A DNA stretch of 15,049 bases from Micropepsaceae bacterium (GTDB taxonomy: Bacteria; Pseudomonadota; Alphaproteobacteria; Micropepsales; Micropepsaceae), in the NCBI GenBank assembly GCA_025450355.1, contig JANWHR010000224.1, positions 1-15,049 on the forward strand. Reading direction: 5' to 3'. The position numbers and the translations under genes are program-made. Under the pieces are notes generated by a model, which saw nothing but the letters and a program-made list of their open reading frames with translations, ran no database searches and was not told where the DNA came from. This document shows, in pieces, positions 1 to 7,026 of this stretch (the stretch's first letter is position 1; each line of letters starts with the position of its first letter).

Positions 1-250
1 GGGTCAGGAACTGCTGCGTCAGCAGCGAAATACGCTCCGGCCGCACGTCCGCGGCTGCCCTCAGGAAGGCGTGCTCGAACATGGCGCGCACGCCGTGGCC
101 CACCAGATGCCGCAAATCCCTGGTGCTGATGGGCGTGTGGCCCTCGGCCGTCAACACCGCATTCAGGGAGGCGACCAGATCGGGCGCCGTATCGACCAGC
201 GTGCCGTCCAGATCGAAAATGACCGATACGCCGTCTTCTTTTCCAGACAC
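1..250 (-). CDS. gph: Phosphoglycolate phosphatase-like HAD hydrolase, N-terminal part (cut by window start)
   Basis: Reading leftwards from a GTG at 250, the first 83 codons give a haloacid dehalogenase-type N-terminus. Motif I is FDLDGTLVDTAPDL; Asp13 would be the phosphoryl-accepting nucleophile and Asp15 the acid/base. It is followed by a helical cap start (ASLNAVL, then HLVGHGVRAMFEHAF). The TAPDL and VGHG features are typical of Gph, which hydrolyses 2-phosphoglycolate; other HAD phosphatases share them less exactly. The remaining motifs and C-terminus lie outside the window. The GTG is chosen because it places the motif 12 residues from the N-terminus, normal for the family; no strong Shine-Dalgarno is seen, and an in-frame TTG a few codons upstream is an alternative. 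The gene is divergent from glmU, an arrangement compatible with the gph/glmU/glmS/rpiA neighbourhoods of alphaproteobacteria. Confidence 0.85.
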   Translation of the reverse strand, partial: MSGKEDGVSVIFDLDGTLVDTAPDLVASLNAVLTAEGHTPISTRDLRHLVGHGVRAMFEHAFLRAAADVRPERISLLTQQFLT

Positions 251-409
251 TCGCTGCGCTCGCAAATCCCATCGCCGGGCCAATATCACCAGCCGGTCCC
301 GGATAGCGTAGAAATTGAACGCGGGAAAGATTAACTCCAACTTATCCGCTCACGCTTTGGCGGGCCTGCCGGTCCGGAGCCTGGGCCGCAACAGGGGCGT
401 TTAGACGAT
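251..409. promoter_or_regulatory. Divergent intergenic region between gph and glmU
   Basis: This 159-bp gap must hold the promoters of both divergent genes. It is locally less GC-rich around 310-350 than the flanking genes, as expected of a promoter. I see no convincing paired -35/-10 hexamers; a TTGAAC near 315 is the best -35-like element for the rightward direction, without a good -10. An AGGGG at 393-397 lies 12 nt before the glmU ATG and is a weak, rather distant ribosome binding site. The promoter role is inferred from gene orientation only. Confidence 0.35.
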
Positions 410-1759
410 ATGAACGAAAACAGGCTGGCCGTGATCGTGCTCGCCGCCGGTCAGGGTGTGCGGATGAAGTCCACAATTGCAAAGGTGCTGCACCCCATTG
501 CGGGCCGTCCGATGCTCGCCCATGTGTTGAGCGCGGCAAAAGCTCTGGATCCGTCGCGTATCGTGGTCGTCGCCGCGCCCGGCGCCGAAGCGGTTGCGCG
601 CTTGAGCGCGGAATGGGGCGCCGAGACGGTGATTCAGCAGCGGCAGCTTGGCACGGGTCATGCGGTGCTGCAGGCGGAATCGGCGTTGCAGGGGTTCGAT
701 GGGACTGTGCTGGTTCTGTTCGGGGACACACCATTGCTAACGGCCGCCACGCTTGCCCGGCTGGTGGGTCATGCCCATGCCGCCGGTGTGGCGGCGCTGG
801 GCTTTCGGCCGGCCGATCCGAAAGGTTATGGCCGGATGATCGTCGAGGGGAACGCGCTGTTGCGCATCGTTGAGGATCGCGACGCCGATGCTGCAGAACG
901 GAAGGTCAACTTGTGCTTCGCCGGCATGATCGCGGGCCGTGTACCCGGTGTGTTCGGTCTGCTGCATGAAGTGGAAAACCGGAATGCGCAGGGTGAATTC
1001 TATCTCACGGATGTCATCGCCATCGCCCGCAGGCATGAACTCAAATGCATGGCCGTCGAGGGTGCGGAAGCGGAAATGCTTGGGGTCAATTCCCGGGCCC
1101 AACTCGCGCAGGCGGAAGCAGCCTTCCAGACCCGGCGGCGCGGCGAACTGATGGATGCCGGGGCTGGTCTCACGGCGCCGGAGACGGTGTTCGTTTCGGC
1201 CGATACGGTGATAGAGCCGGATGTGACCATTGGCCCGTTCGTTGTCTTTGGTCCTGGCGTCACGGTGCGGCGGGGCGCAACAATTCATTCGTTCAGCCAC
1301 ATTGAAGGCGCAATGATTGACGAGAACTGCGTCGTTGGGCCGTTTGCGCGGCTTCGTCCCGGCGCCGCGCTTGATCCGGGCGTGCACGTCGGAAATTTCG
1401 TCGAAATCAAAAACGCGCGGCTCGAAGCGGGCGTGAAGGCGAACCACCTCACCTACATTGGCGATGCGCGCGTCGGCGCCGGAAGCAATATCGGCGCGGG
1501 CACCATCACCTGCAATTACGATGGTGAAGGAAAGCACTTCACGGATATCGGCGCGAGGGTGTTTGTGGGCTCCGATGCGACGCTGGTGGCGCCAGTCCGG
1601 ATTGGCGATGGCGCCTATATCGGGGCGGGCAGCACGATCACCACGGATGTGGAACCGGACGCGCTGGCGCTTGGGCGCTCGCGCCAGGTCAACAAAGCCG
1701 GGCGGGCGAATGAAATCCGTGCCCGGAACAAAACCCGCAAAGACATGAGGAAATCCTGA
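410..1759 (+). CDS. glmU: Bifunctional UDP-N-acetylglucosamine pyrophosphorylase / glucosamine-1-phosphate N-acetyltransferase GlmU
   Basis: Cytoplasmic bifunctional enzyme: it acetylates glucosamine-1-phosphate with acetyl-CoA, then couples the product to UTP to give UDP-GlcNAc for peptidoglycan and LPS. The N-terminal nucleotidyltransferase domain (about 1-225) shows LAAGQGVRMK (11-20), GTGHA (81-85), the metal-binding Asp106 in FGDTPLL, and NAQGEFYLTD (192-201). From about 250 the protein is a left-handed beta-helix with hexapeptide repeats. It carries the acetyltransferase residues Arg316, Lys334, His346 in NHLTYIGDA, and GAGTITCNYDG (362-372). The length of 449 is normal. The usual Thr of the GxGTRM loop is Val17 here. 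The gene ends 1 bp before glmS, so the two steps leading to UDP-GlcNAc are encoded together and probably co-translated. Confidence 0.97.
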   Translation: MNENRLAVIVLAAGQGVRMKSTIAKVLHPIAGRPMLAHVLSAAKALDPSRIVVVAAPGAEAVARLSAEWGAETVIQQRQLGTGHAVLQAESALQGFDGTVLVLFGDTPLLTAATLARLVGHAHAAGVAALGFRPADPKGYGRMIVEGNALLRIVEDRDADAAERKVNLCFAGMIAGRVPGVFGLLHEVENRNAQGEFYLTDVIAIARRHELKCMAVEGAEAEMLGVNSRAQLAQAEAAFQTRRRGELMDAGAGLTAPETVFVSADTVIEPDVTIGPFVVFGPGVTVRRGATIHSFSHIEGAMIDENCVVGPFARLRPGAALDPGVHVGNFVEIKNARLEAGVKANHLTYIGDARVGAGSNIGAGTITCNYDGEGKHFTDIGARVFVGSDATLVAPVRIGDGAYIGAGSTITTDVEPDALALGRSRQVNKAGRANEIRARNKTRKDMRKS

Positions 1760-1760
1760 G

Positions 1761-3587
1761 ATGTGCGGAATTATCGGCATTGCCGGCACAAGGCCAGTCG
1801 CGCCGCTGATTGTGGATGCGCTGAAGCGGCTCGAATACCGTGGCTATGATTCCGCCGGCATCGCCACGCTGAACGACGGTCATATCGAGCGCCGGCGCAG
1901 CCCCGGAAAGCTCGACGGCCTGGTCCGGATTCTGCAAAGCCAGCCGCTGCAGGGAACGACCGGCATCGGTCACACCCGTTGGGCGACCCACGGCGCAGCA
2001 ACCGAACGCAATGCCCATCCCCATGCGTCCTCTCGCGTTGCACTGGTGCACAACGGCATCATCGAAAATTTCCGCGAACTGAAGGAGGAACTGCAAACCG
2101 CAGGTCATCAGTTCGAATCCGACACGGACACCGAAGTCGCCGTGCACCTGATCACCCATTATCTGGAGGAGGGGCTGTCACCGGAAGACGCCGCAAAACA
2201 GACCGTCAGGCGCCTCACCGGCGCCTTTGCGCTGGTGATGATGTTCAGCGGAGAAGAATCACTGCTGATCGGCGCCCGCCGCGGCAGTCCGCTTGCCGTC
2301 GGATATGGAGAGCATGAGGCCTATTTCGGTTCTGATGCATTTTCGCTCGCGCCCTTCACAAACCGCGTGGCTTATCTCGAGGATGGTGACGTCGCGGTGG
2401 TACGCGGAATGGATGTCACGATCCACGATGCATCGGACCGCCCCGTCAAGCGCCGGATCCATATAATCTCGCCATCCTCTGCCATGGTCGACAAGGCCGG
2501 GCAGCGGCATTTCATGGCGAAGGAGATCCACGAGCAGCCCGACGTCGTGGGCCACACCATCTCGCGCTACGTCAATGCGTCCGGTCTGGTTGTGGAACTC
2601 GCCTCGCCGGGCGCGGCGCTGCTTCGCGAGACGCCGCGGCTGACGATTTCCGCATGCGGTACTGCGTTCTATGCCGGTCTGGTGGCCAAATACTGGTTCG
2701 AGAAGCTGGCGCGGCTGCCGGTCGAGGCGGACATCGCATCCGAATTGCGTTACCGCAATCCGGTGTATCCGGAAGGTGGACTGTGCCTGTATGTTTCGCA
2801 ATCCGGCGAAACAGCCGACACGCTCGCCGCGCTGCGGGATGCAAGGGCCGCAGGACAACGGGCTGCTGCAATCGTCAATGTGCGCGAAAGCTCCATTGCG
2901 CGCGAAGCCGATCTGATATGGCCGACCTATGCGGGACCGGAGATCGGCGTTGCTTCGACAAAGGCGTTCACCTGTCAGCTTGCCGTGCTGGCGGCATTGG
3001 CGATCGCGGCGGGACGCGCGCGCAACCAAATCACCGGAGCGGAAGAGCGACGGCTTTGTTCCCTGCTGCTGGAGGTGCCGCGCCACATGGGGCAAATCCT
3101 GAAAGGGGAAGAAAAAATTCGCACGCTCGGCGCCGAAATCGCGAGGGCGCGGGACGTGCTCTATCTCGGGCGCGGCGTCAACTATCCGCTCGCGCTGGAA
3201 GGCGCACTGAAGCTCAAGGAGATTTCCTATATTCACGCGGAGGGCTATGCGGCCGGAGAAATGAAGCACGGCCCGATCGCCCTGATCGATTCCAGCGTGC
3301 CGGTGATCGTGATCGCGCCGCATGATGAGCTGTTCGAGAAAAACATATCCAACATGCAGGAAGTGATGGCGCGTGGAGGCAAGGTGTTGCTGATTTCCGA
3401 TCGTGCCGGGCTGAAAGCTGCATCCGGCCAGGTCTGGGCCACAGTGGAACTCCCGGAAAGCGATGCGTTCCTGACGCCGCTGCTTTGCGCCATTCCGGTC
3501 CAGCTTCTGGCCTATCATACGGCGGTTGCGAAGGGCACGGATGTGGATCAGCCGCGCAATCTCGCCAAATCCGTGACTGTCGAATAA
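1761..3587 (+). CDS. glmS: Glutamine--fructose-6-phosphate aminotransferase (isomerizing) GlmS
   Basis: Makes glucosamine-6-phosphate from fructose-6-phosphate and glutamine, the committed step of amino-sugar synthesis. Residue 2 is the Cys (MCGIIGI) that becomes the N-terminal nucleophile of the class II glutamine amidotransferase domain (about 2-220). That domain also shows HTRWATHG, VHNGIIENF and DTDTE. Two SIS sugar-phosphate domains follow: SACGTAF (298-304) and SQSGET (346-351) in the first, and KLKEISYIHAE with Glu487 and His503 (KHGP) in the second. Lys603 near the C-terminus, in NLAKSVTVE, is the sugar-binding lysine of the family. The length, 608, is standard. A GAGGA at 1747-1751 inside the end of glmU lies 9 nt before the ATG. 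No glmS ribozyme is expected in this lineage and no room exists for one. Confidence 0.98.
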   Translation: MCGIIGIAGTRPVAPLIVDALKRLEYRGYDSAGIATLNDGHIERRRSPGKLDGLVRILQSQPLQGTTGIGHTRWATHGAATERNAHPHASSRVALVHNGIIENFRELKEELQTAGHQFESDTDTEVAVHLITHYLEEGLSPEDAAKQTVRRLTGAFALVMMFSGEESLLIGARRGSPLAVGYGEHEAYFGSDAFSLAPFTNRVAYLEDGDVAVVRGMDVTIHDASDRPVKRRIHIISPSSAMVDKAGQRHFMAKEIHEQPDVVGHTISRYVNASGLVVELASPGAALLRETPRLTISACGTAFYAGLVAKYWFEKLARLPVEADIASELRYRNPVYPEGGLCLYVSQSGETADTLAALRDARAAGQRAAAIVNVRESSIAREADLIWPTYAGPEIGVASTKAFTCQLAVLAALAIAAGRARNQITGAEERRLCSLLLEVPRHMGQILKGEEKIRTLGAEIARARDVLYLGRGVNYPLALEGALKLKEISYIHAEGYAAGEMKHGPIALIDSSVPVIVIAPHDELFEKNISNMQEVMARGGKVLLISDRAGLKAASGQVWATVELPESDAFLTPLLCAIPVQLLAYHTAVAKGTDVDQPRNLAKSVTVE

Positions 3588-3614
3588 GACGCAAGCGGCG
3601 AGTGGGGGTACATC

Positions 3615-4331
3615 ATGTCGTCGGACGATGTGGCCGGGTACAAGCGCGCTGCAGCGGCGCGCGCGCTGGAATATATTCAGCCTGGCATGAAAGTCGGGCT
3701 GGGCACCGGATCGACGGCAGACCTGTTCCTGGAATTGCTGGCGGCGCGCATCCGCAATGGCCTTGACATCACCGGCACGCCAACCTCCGAACGCACCGCC
3801 GAACGGGCGCGCGCACTGCACGTCCCGCTGGCAGATCTCAATGAGCTTGAGCGGCTCGACATTGTGGTGGATGGCGCTGATGAGGCCGATCCGGAGTTGA
3901 TCCTGATCAAAGGCGGTGGTGGCGCACTGCTGCGCGAGAAAATCGTCGCGGCTTCAGCAGACCGCATGGTCGTTATTGCAGATGAGAGCAAATTCACCGA
4001 TCGGCTTGGCAGATTTCCCTTGCCGGTTGAAGTTGTTCACTTTGGCCATGTCACGACCCGCACGCGGATTGTCAACGCGGCCGCGCGGCTTGGTTACCCA
4101 CGGCTGACGCCCGTCCTGCGCCGCGCCAGCGACGGCGGCATCTACCGAACCGACAACGGAAATTGCATCTATGACTGTTCGTTCAGTGAAATCCGGAATG
4201 CCGCCGCACTCGCGGCCGCGCTGTCGCAGATCACCGGTGTTGTGGAGCACGGACTATTTTGCGGGCTGGCCTCGGTCCTGGTGCTTGCCGGTCCGGGCGG
4301 CGTGCGCGTGGTGGAACGGCAGCGTCCATGA
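3615..4331 (+). CDS. rpiA: Ribose-5-phosphate isomerase A
   Basis: Interconverts ribose-5-phosphate and ribulose-5-phosphate in the non-oxidative pentose phosphate pathway. The 238-residue protein has the phosphate-binding GLGTGSTA (28-35) and the active-site segment with Asp86, Asp89, Lys99 and Glu108 in DGADE ... KGGGGALLREK. These sit at a constant offset of five from the E. coli RpiA catalytic residues. It also has the ADESK segment (122-126) and the usual C-terminal ending HGLFCGLASVLVLAGPGGVRVV. The ATG at 3615 is preceded by a GGGGGT at 3604-3609. It starts 27 bp after glmS, and its TGA overlaps the ATG of gor (ATGA at 4328-4331), so rpiA and gor are probably translationally coupled. 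Confidence 0.96.
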   Translation: MSSDDVAGYKRAAAARALEYIQPGMKVGLGTGSTADLFLELLAARIRNGLDITGTPTSERTAERARALHVPLADLNELERLDIVVDGADEADPELILIKGGGGALLREKIVAASADRMVVIADESKFTDRLGRFPLPVEVVHFGHVTTRTRIVNAAARLGYPRLTPVLRRASDGGIYRTDNGNCIYDCSFSEIRNAAALAAALSQITGVVEHGLFCGLASVLVLAGPGGVRVVERQRP

Positions 4332-5704
4332 GCGGATATGATTTTGACCTGTTTGTCATCGGCGCCGGTTCGGGCGGCGTGCGTGGCGCACGCGTTTCGG
4401 CGCAGATGGGTGCGCGGGTGGCGATTGCGGAAGAGAACGGCTTCGGCGGCACCTGCGTGATGCGCGGCTGCATTCCCAAAAAGCTCTTCGTCTATGCCGC
4501 AGGTTTTGCAGAAGAATTCGAGGATGCCAGAGGCTATGGCTGGGAGCTGCTTCCGCCACGCTTCGACTGGCCGGCGCTGATCGCAAACAAGGACCGCGAA
4601 ATTGCGCGGGTTTCCGGCGTGTATCGCAGAGTCCTCGAACATGCCGGCGTTGCGATTTTTCATGAGCGCGCTTTCGTCAAGGATGCACACACGGTGCGCC
4701 TTGCCTCGGGACGCGAGATCAGCGCCGAGACCTTGCTGATCGCGACCGGCGGCTATCCTTCGCGGCAGACCGGCGCCGAAGGAGCGGAATGTTGCATCAC
4801 CTCGGACGATGCATTTCATCTGGAAAAGCTTCCGCGGCGCATCGCGATTGTCGGTGGTGGCTACATTGCGCTGGAGTTCGCGCATATTTTCCACGGCATG
4901 GGCGCGGAGGTGACGCTGGTCTATCGCGGCACGAAGGTCCTGCGCGGCTTTGATGATGACCTGAGAGACGCGGTGCAGGATTCGTTGCGGGCCAAGGGCA
5001 TTCGCCTGATGCTGGAGACCGGTTTTGAGCGCTGCAAAAAAACCGCAGACGGGGTCGCCGCCGTGACTCTGGCGGGAGAAATCATCGAAGCCGATCAGGT
5101 GATGCTGGCGATCGGCCGTCTGCCCAGCACGCGCGGATTGGGGCTGGAGAATGCGGGCGTCGCAATGCGTCCGAGCGGCCGCGTCGAAGTGGACCTGTAT
5201 TCGCGCACCTCGGCGCCGAACATCTATGCCATCGGTGACGTGACTGGCCGGATTGAACTGACGCCCGTGGCCATTCACGAGGCGATGTGCTTCGCAAGAA
5301 CCGTTTATGGCGGCACGCCGGCGGCGCCGGAACACGAGCTGGTCCCGACGGCGGTGTTTACGCGGCCTGAAGTCGGCACCGTCGGGATGAGTGAAGAACG
5401 CGCACTGGCCCTCGGCCATACCATCGATATCTACCGCACGTCATTCGTGCCCCTGAAGAACACGCTGTCCGGGCGCCGGGACCGTTCGATGATGAAGCTG
5501 GTGGTCGATGCCGCGAATCAGAAAGTTCTCGGGTGTCATATTTTTGGTCCGGAAGCAGGTGAAATGGCGCAACTCGCCGCCATCGCGCTGAAAATGGGCG
5601 CCACGAAGGAGCAGATCGACGCGACCATCGCGGTCCATCCGACCATGGCCGAAGAACTCGTCACGATGCGGACGAAAACCGCGACGCGTGCGCCAGCTGG
5701 GTAA
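4328..5704 (+). CDS. gor: Glutathione-disulfide reductase
   Basis: FAD flavoprotein that reduces oxidised glutathione with NADPH in the cytosol. Starting at the ATG in the ATGA overlap with rpiA, the 458-residue product begins MSGYDFDLFVIGAGSGGVRG, a Rossmann FAD fold with GAGSGG at 12-17. The redox-active disulfide is Cys43/Cys48 in GGTCVMRGCIPKK, the form usual in alphaproteobacterial reductases. A second dinucleotide fold, VGGGYIALEF, begins at 175 and is followed by VYRGTKVLRGFD, whose arginines suit NADPH. The FAD-contacting Asp304 is in YAIGDVTGR, and the C-terminal active-site pair is His437 with Glu442 in HPTMAEE. An in-frame start at 4259 would add 23 residues lying wholly inside rpiA and ahead of the FAD motif, so it was not chosen. 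Related disulfide reductases (mercuric, trypanothione) are less likely. Confidence 0.94.
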   Translation: MSGYDFDLFVIGAGSGGVRGARVSAQMGARVAIAEENGFGGTCVMRGCIPKKLFVYAAGFAEEFEDARGYGWELLPPRFDWPALIANKDREIARVSGVYRRVLEHAGVAIFHERAFVKDAHTVRLASGREISAETLLIATGGYPSRQTGAEGAECCITSDDAFHLEKLPRRIAIVGGGYIALEFAHIFHGMGAEVTLVYRGTKVLRGFDDDLRDAVQDSLRAKGIRLMLETGFERCKKTADGVAAVTLAGEIIEADQVMLAIGRLPSTRGLGLENAGVAMRPSGRVEVDLYSRTSAPNIYAIGDVTGRIELTPVAIHEAMCFARTVYGGTPAAPEHELVPTAVFTRPEVGTVGMSEERALALGHTIDIYRTSFVPLKNTLSGRRDRSMMKLVVDAANQKVLGCHIFGPEAGEMAQLAAIALKMGATKEQIDATIAVHPTMAEELVTMRTKTATRAPAG

Positions 5705-5733
5705 AGAGCGGTCTGTGACCCAAAAGAATTGTC

Positions 5734-5909
5734 TCACGCGGAGTCGCGGAGAACGCGGAGATGCTGGTGACGTGCTCTACGCAAGAGTCTGCCTCGTCCT
5801 GTCTTTTCCGCGAAGGCGTCTCGGCGCGTCTTGCGGGCCATCAAATAAACAGCCGCCGCACTTCCGCGTGGCAAACAAATTTCTCCGCGGACACCGCGTC
5901 TCCGCGTGA
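5734..5909. repeat. Intergenic repeat element bounded by 28-nt imperfect inverted arms
   Basis: The gap 5705-5926 between the convergent gor and the leftward secreted-protein gene contains no credible gene. The left arm is 5734-5761 and the right arm is 5882-5909. The reverse complement of the right arm matches the left arm at 24 of 28 positions; both begin TCACGCGGAG and end CGCGGAGA. Each arm is built of roughly 8-9-nt units of the type ACGCGGAG. The 120-nt centre contains further degenerate units of the same kind (around 5807-5837). Similar CGCGGAG/CTCCGCG intergenic repeats occur in multiple copies in several bacterial genomes, from general knowledge. Whether this one is multicopy cannot be seen in one window. 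Placed between convergent genes, it could also act as a transcription barrier. Confidence 0.7.
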
Positions 5910-5926
5910 ACGATTAAAATTCGAGG

Positions 5927-6916
5927 TCAGAAATCGGGTTTGGCGGCGGCGGGGACAGGGGCAACATCGGCGGCGTGGGTGGCGCCGTAGTTTCCAGATT
6001 GAAACTGGTCGAGTGCCGCGCTTTCGGCGCAGGGACTTTCGTAAAGGGTGCCATTGCCCTTGTAGTCGGCGCCCGATGCAGCCTGCTTCGGGTGCCACAC
6101 AGCGAAACGTTGCACCGCATTCCACGGCATGGTGAAGGCACCGGGGTCTTCGACGTGGATATCGACCTGTAGCCGCCTGCCGCCCTGGGTCAGGTGAAAG
6201 CGTTCGATGACGTGGAGCTGCGCGGTATGAGGCGTGCGGTAGTTGTCTACGAAACTTTTGGTATTCTGCCCGATCGTATCGACAACCAGCGCATCTCCGT
6301 CATAATACCCTACGGACTCTCCGTACCATGATGGTTTAGGATTTATGGAATGTGGCACATTCATATAAATGTGCCGGACCTGATTATCGCCACGCCAGAT
6401 GATCAGGACCTCCTTCGGCGTTTGCACAAAAAACACCATTGGTGGCGCGACGCCGCGGAAAATCTCGAATTCCGGAACTCCGCCGGGATAGCATCTTTCC
6501 CTGGCCAAGAATGGAATCTTGCCTGCGCGGACCTCATCATTGTCGCGCTGCATCTGTTCGCGCGCCCAGGGCTGAAGAATCGGGTTCGCCAGGTCCGCGA
6601 TGCGGTAGGTTGGTTTGGTCGAGACAAAGTCGTCGCCCGAATTGCGCCTCCCGTATTTCTGCAACAGCTCCGGATCATCCGTCTGAAAACCGGCATTCGG
6701 GACATAGGGCAGGTCCTTGACCTGCATGATCGGGCCGGGACCGCTATCGGGCGGCAGGAAATTATCGCCATCCGGCCGGTCCGGATACCAGGAGGTATGA
6801 TCGTCGGGCGCAAAATCGGGCAGCTGCGGTTTTGGCGCCTGCCCCTGCAACAGCAGGACCACTGCGGAGCAGATTGTCACTGCAAGCAGCTTCCGGCAGC
6901 ACTCATACCGATGCAT
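5927..6916 (-). CDS. Secreted conserved protein of unknown function
   Basis: The 329-residue product starts MHRYECCRKLLAVT with a Sec signal peptide: basic start, hydrophobic LLAVTICSAVVLLL at about 10-23, likely cleavage after Gln-Ala27. There is no lipobox. The mature part is soluble and rich in Pro, Asp and Trp, with no further membrane segment. Recognisable blocks are IPFLARERCYPGGVP (134-148), FFVQTPKEVLIIWRGDNQVRHIY (162-184, beta-rich), SWYGESVGYYDGDALVVDT (197-215) and VERF-like VIERFHLTQGGRRL, ending in VEDPGAFTMPW. Proteins with W-G-S-G-x-x-x-G-D-LVVDT and DP-x-x-x-T-x-PW blocks are familiar as uncharacterised exported proteins of Acidobacteria and some Proteobacteria; no reaction is known to me. 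The ATG at 6916 is preferred over a start at 6979 because it gives a clean signal peptide and follows a purine-rich ribosome binding site. It stands alone: convergent with gor and divergent from mak. Confidence 0.85.
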   Translation of the reverse strand: MHRYECCRKLLAVTICSAVVLLLQGQAPKPQLPDFAPDDHTSWYPDRPDGDNFLPPDSGPGPIMQVKDLPYVPNAGFQTDDPELLQKYGRRNSGDDFVSTKPTYRIADLANPILQPWAREQMQRDNDEVRAGKIPFLARERCYPGGVPEFEIFRGVAPPMVFFVQTPKEVLIIWRGDNQVRHIYMNVPHSINPKPSWYGESVGYYDGDALVVDTIGQNTKSFVDNYRTPHTAQLHVIERFHLTQGGRRLQVDIHVEDPGAFTMPWNAVQRFAVWHPKQAASGADYKGNGTLYESPCAESAALDQFQSGNYGATHAADVAPVPAAAKPDF

Positions 6917-6920
6917 GCGA

Positions 6921-6929
6921 CCTCTCCCT
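6921..6929 (-). promoter_or_regulatory. Ribosome binding site fixing the start of the secreted protein gene
   Basis: Read leftwards, AGGGAGAGG precedes the ATG at 6916, with the GGGAG core 7 nt from it. This supports the 6916 start over the upstream in-frame codon at 6979. Confidence 0.6.
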
Positions 6930-7026
6930 CCGGTCCAACCACTCCGGAGCACGTTCACAGTCGTTACTATAGCAGGCAATCTCCCGGCACGCGCGCCCCG
7001 GCCGGAACGCCCGTGGCTCAGGGGCG
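6930..7026. promoter_or_regulatory. Divergent intergenic region between the secreted protein gene and mak
   Basis: About 100 bp must carry promoters for both directions. On the minus strand a TATAGT lies at 6971-6966, about 50 nt before the ATG of the secreted protein, and resembles a -10 hexamer; no matching -35 is visible. Nothing comparable is seen for the rightward direction. The rightward frame that becomes mak is closed by a TAG at 6970-6972, so mak is not the tail of a longer fused gene here. Confidence 0.3.

Noticed and set aside
737..1789. 350-residue leftward open frame opposite glmU
   Set aside because: Wholly antisense to a well-supported gene; composition is Arg/His-rich as expected of the complementary strand of GC-rich coding DNA, with no family motif.
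2259..3821. 520-residue leftward open frame opposite glmS and rpiA
   Set aside because: Spans two genes with complete catalytic motifs on the other strand; its sequence shows no domain and low-information Arg/Gln/His-rich composition.
4259..4327. Upstream N-terminal extension of glutathione reductase
   Set aside because: The added 23 residues lie inside rpiA and precede the FAD motif; the ATGA overlap start gives the normal family N-terminus.
4169..5419. 416-residue leftward open frame opposite gor
   Set aside because: Antisense shadow of gor; no recognisable domain.
5734..5761. Left CGCGGAG arm as part of a CRISPR array
   Set aside because: Units are only 8-9 nt, contiguous rather than spaced by unique spacers, and the second arm is inverted; no cas gene is present.
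5761..6135. 124-residue rightward open frame starting in the repeat element
   Set aside because: Overlaps the intergenic repeat and the antisense of the secreted protein gene; Arg-rich with no motif or ribosome site.
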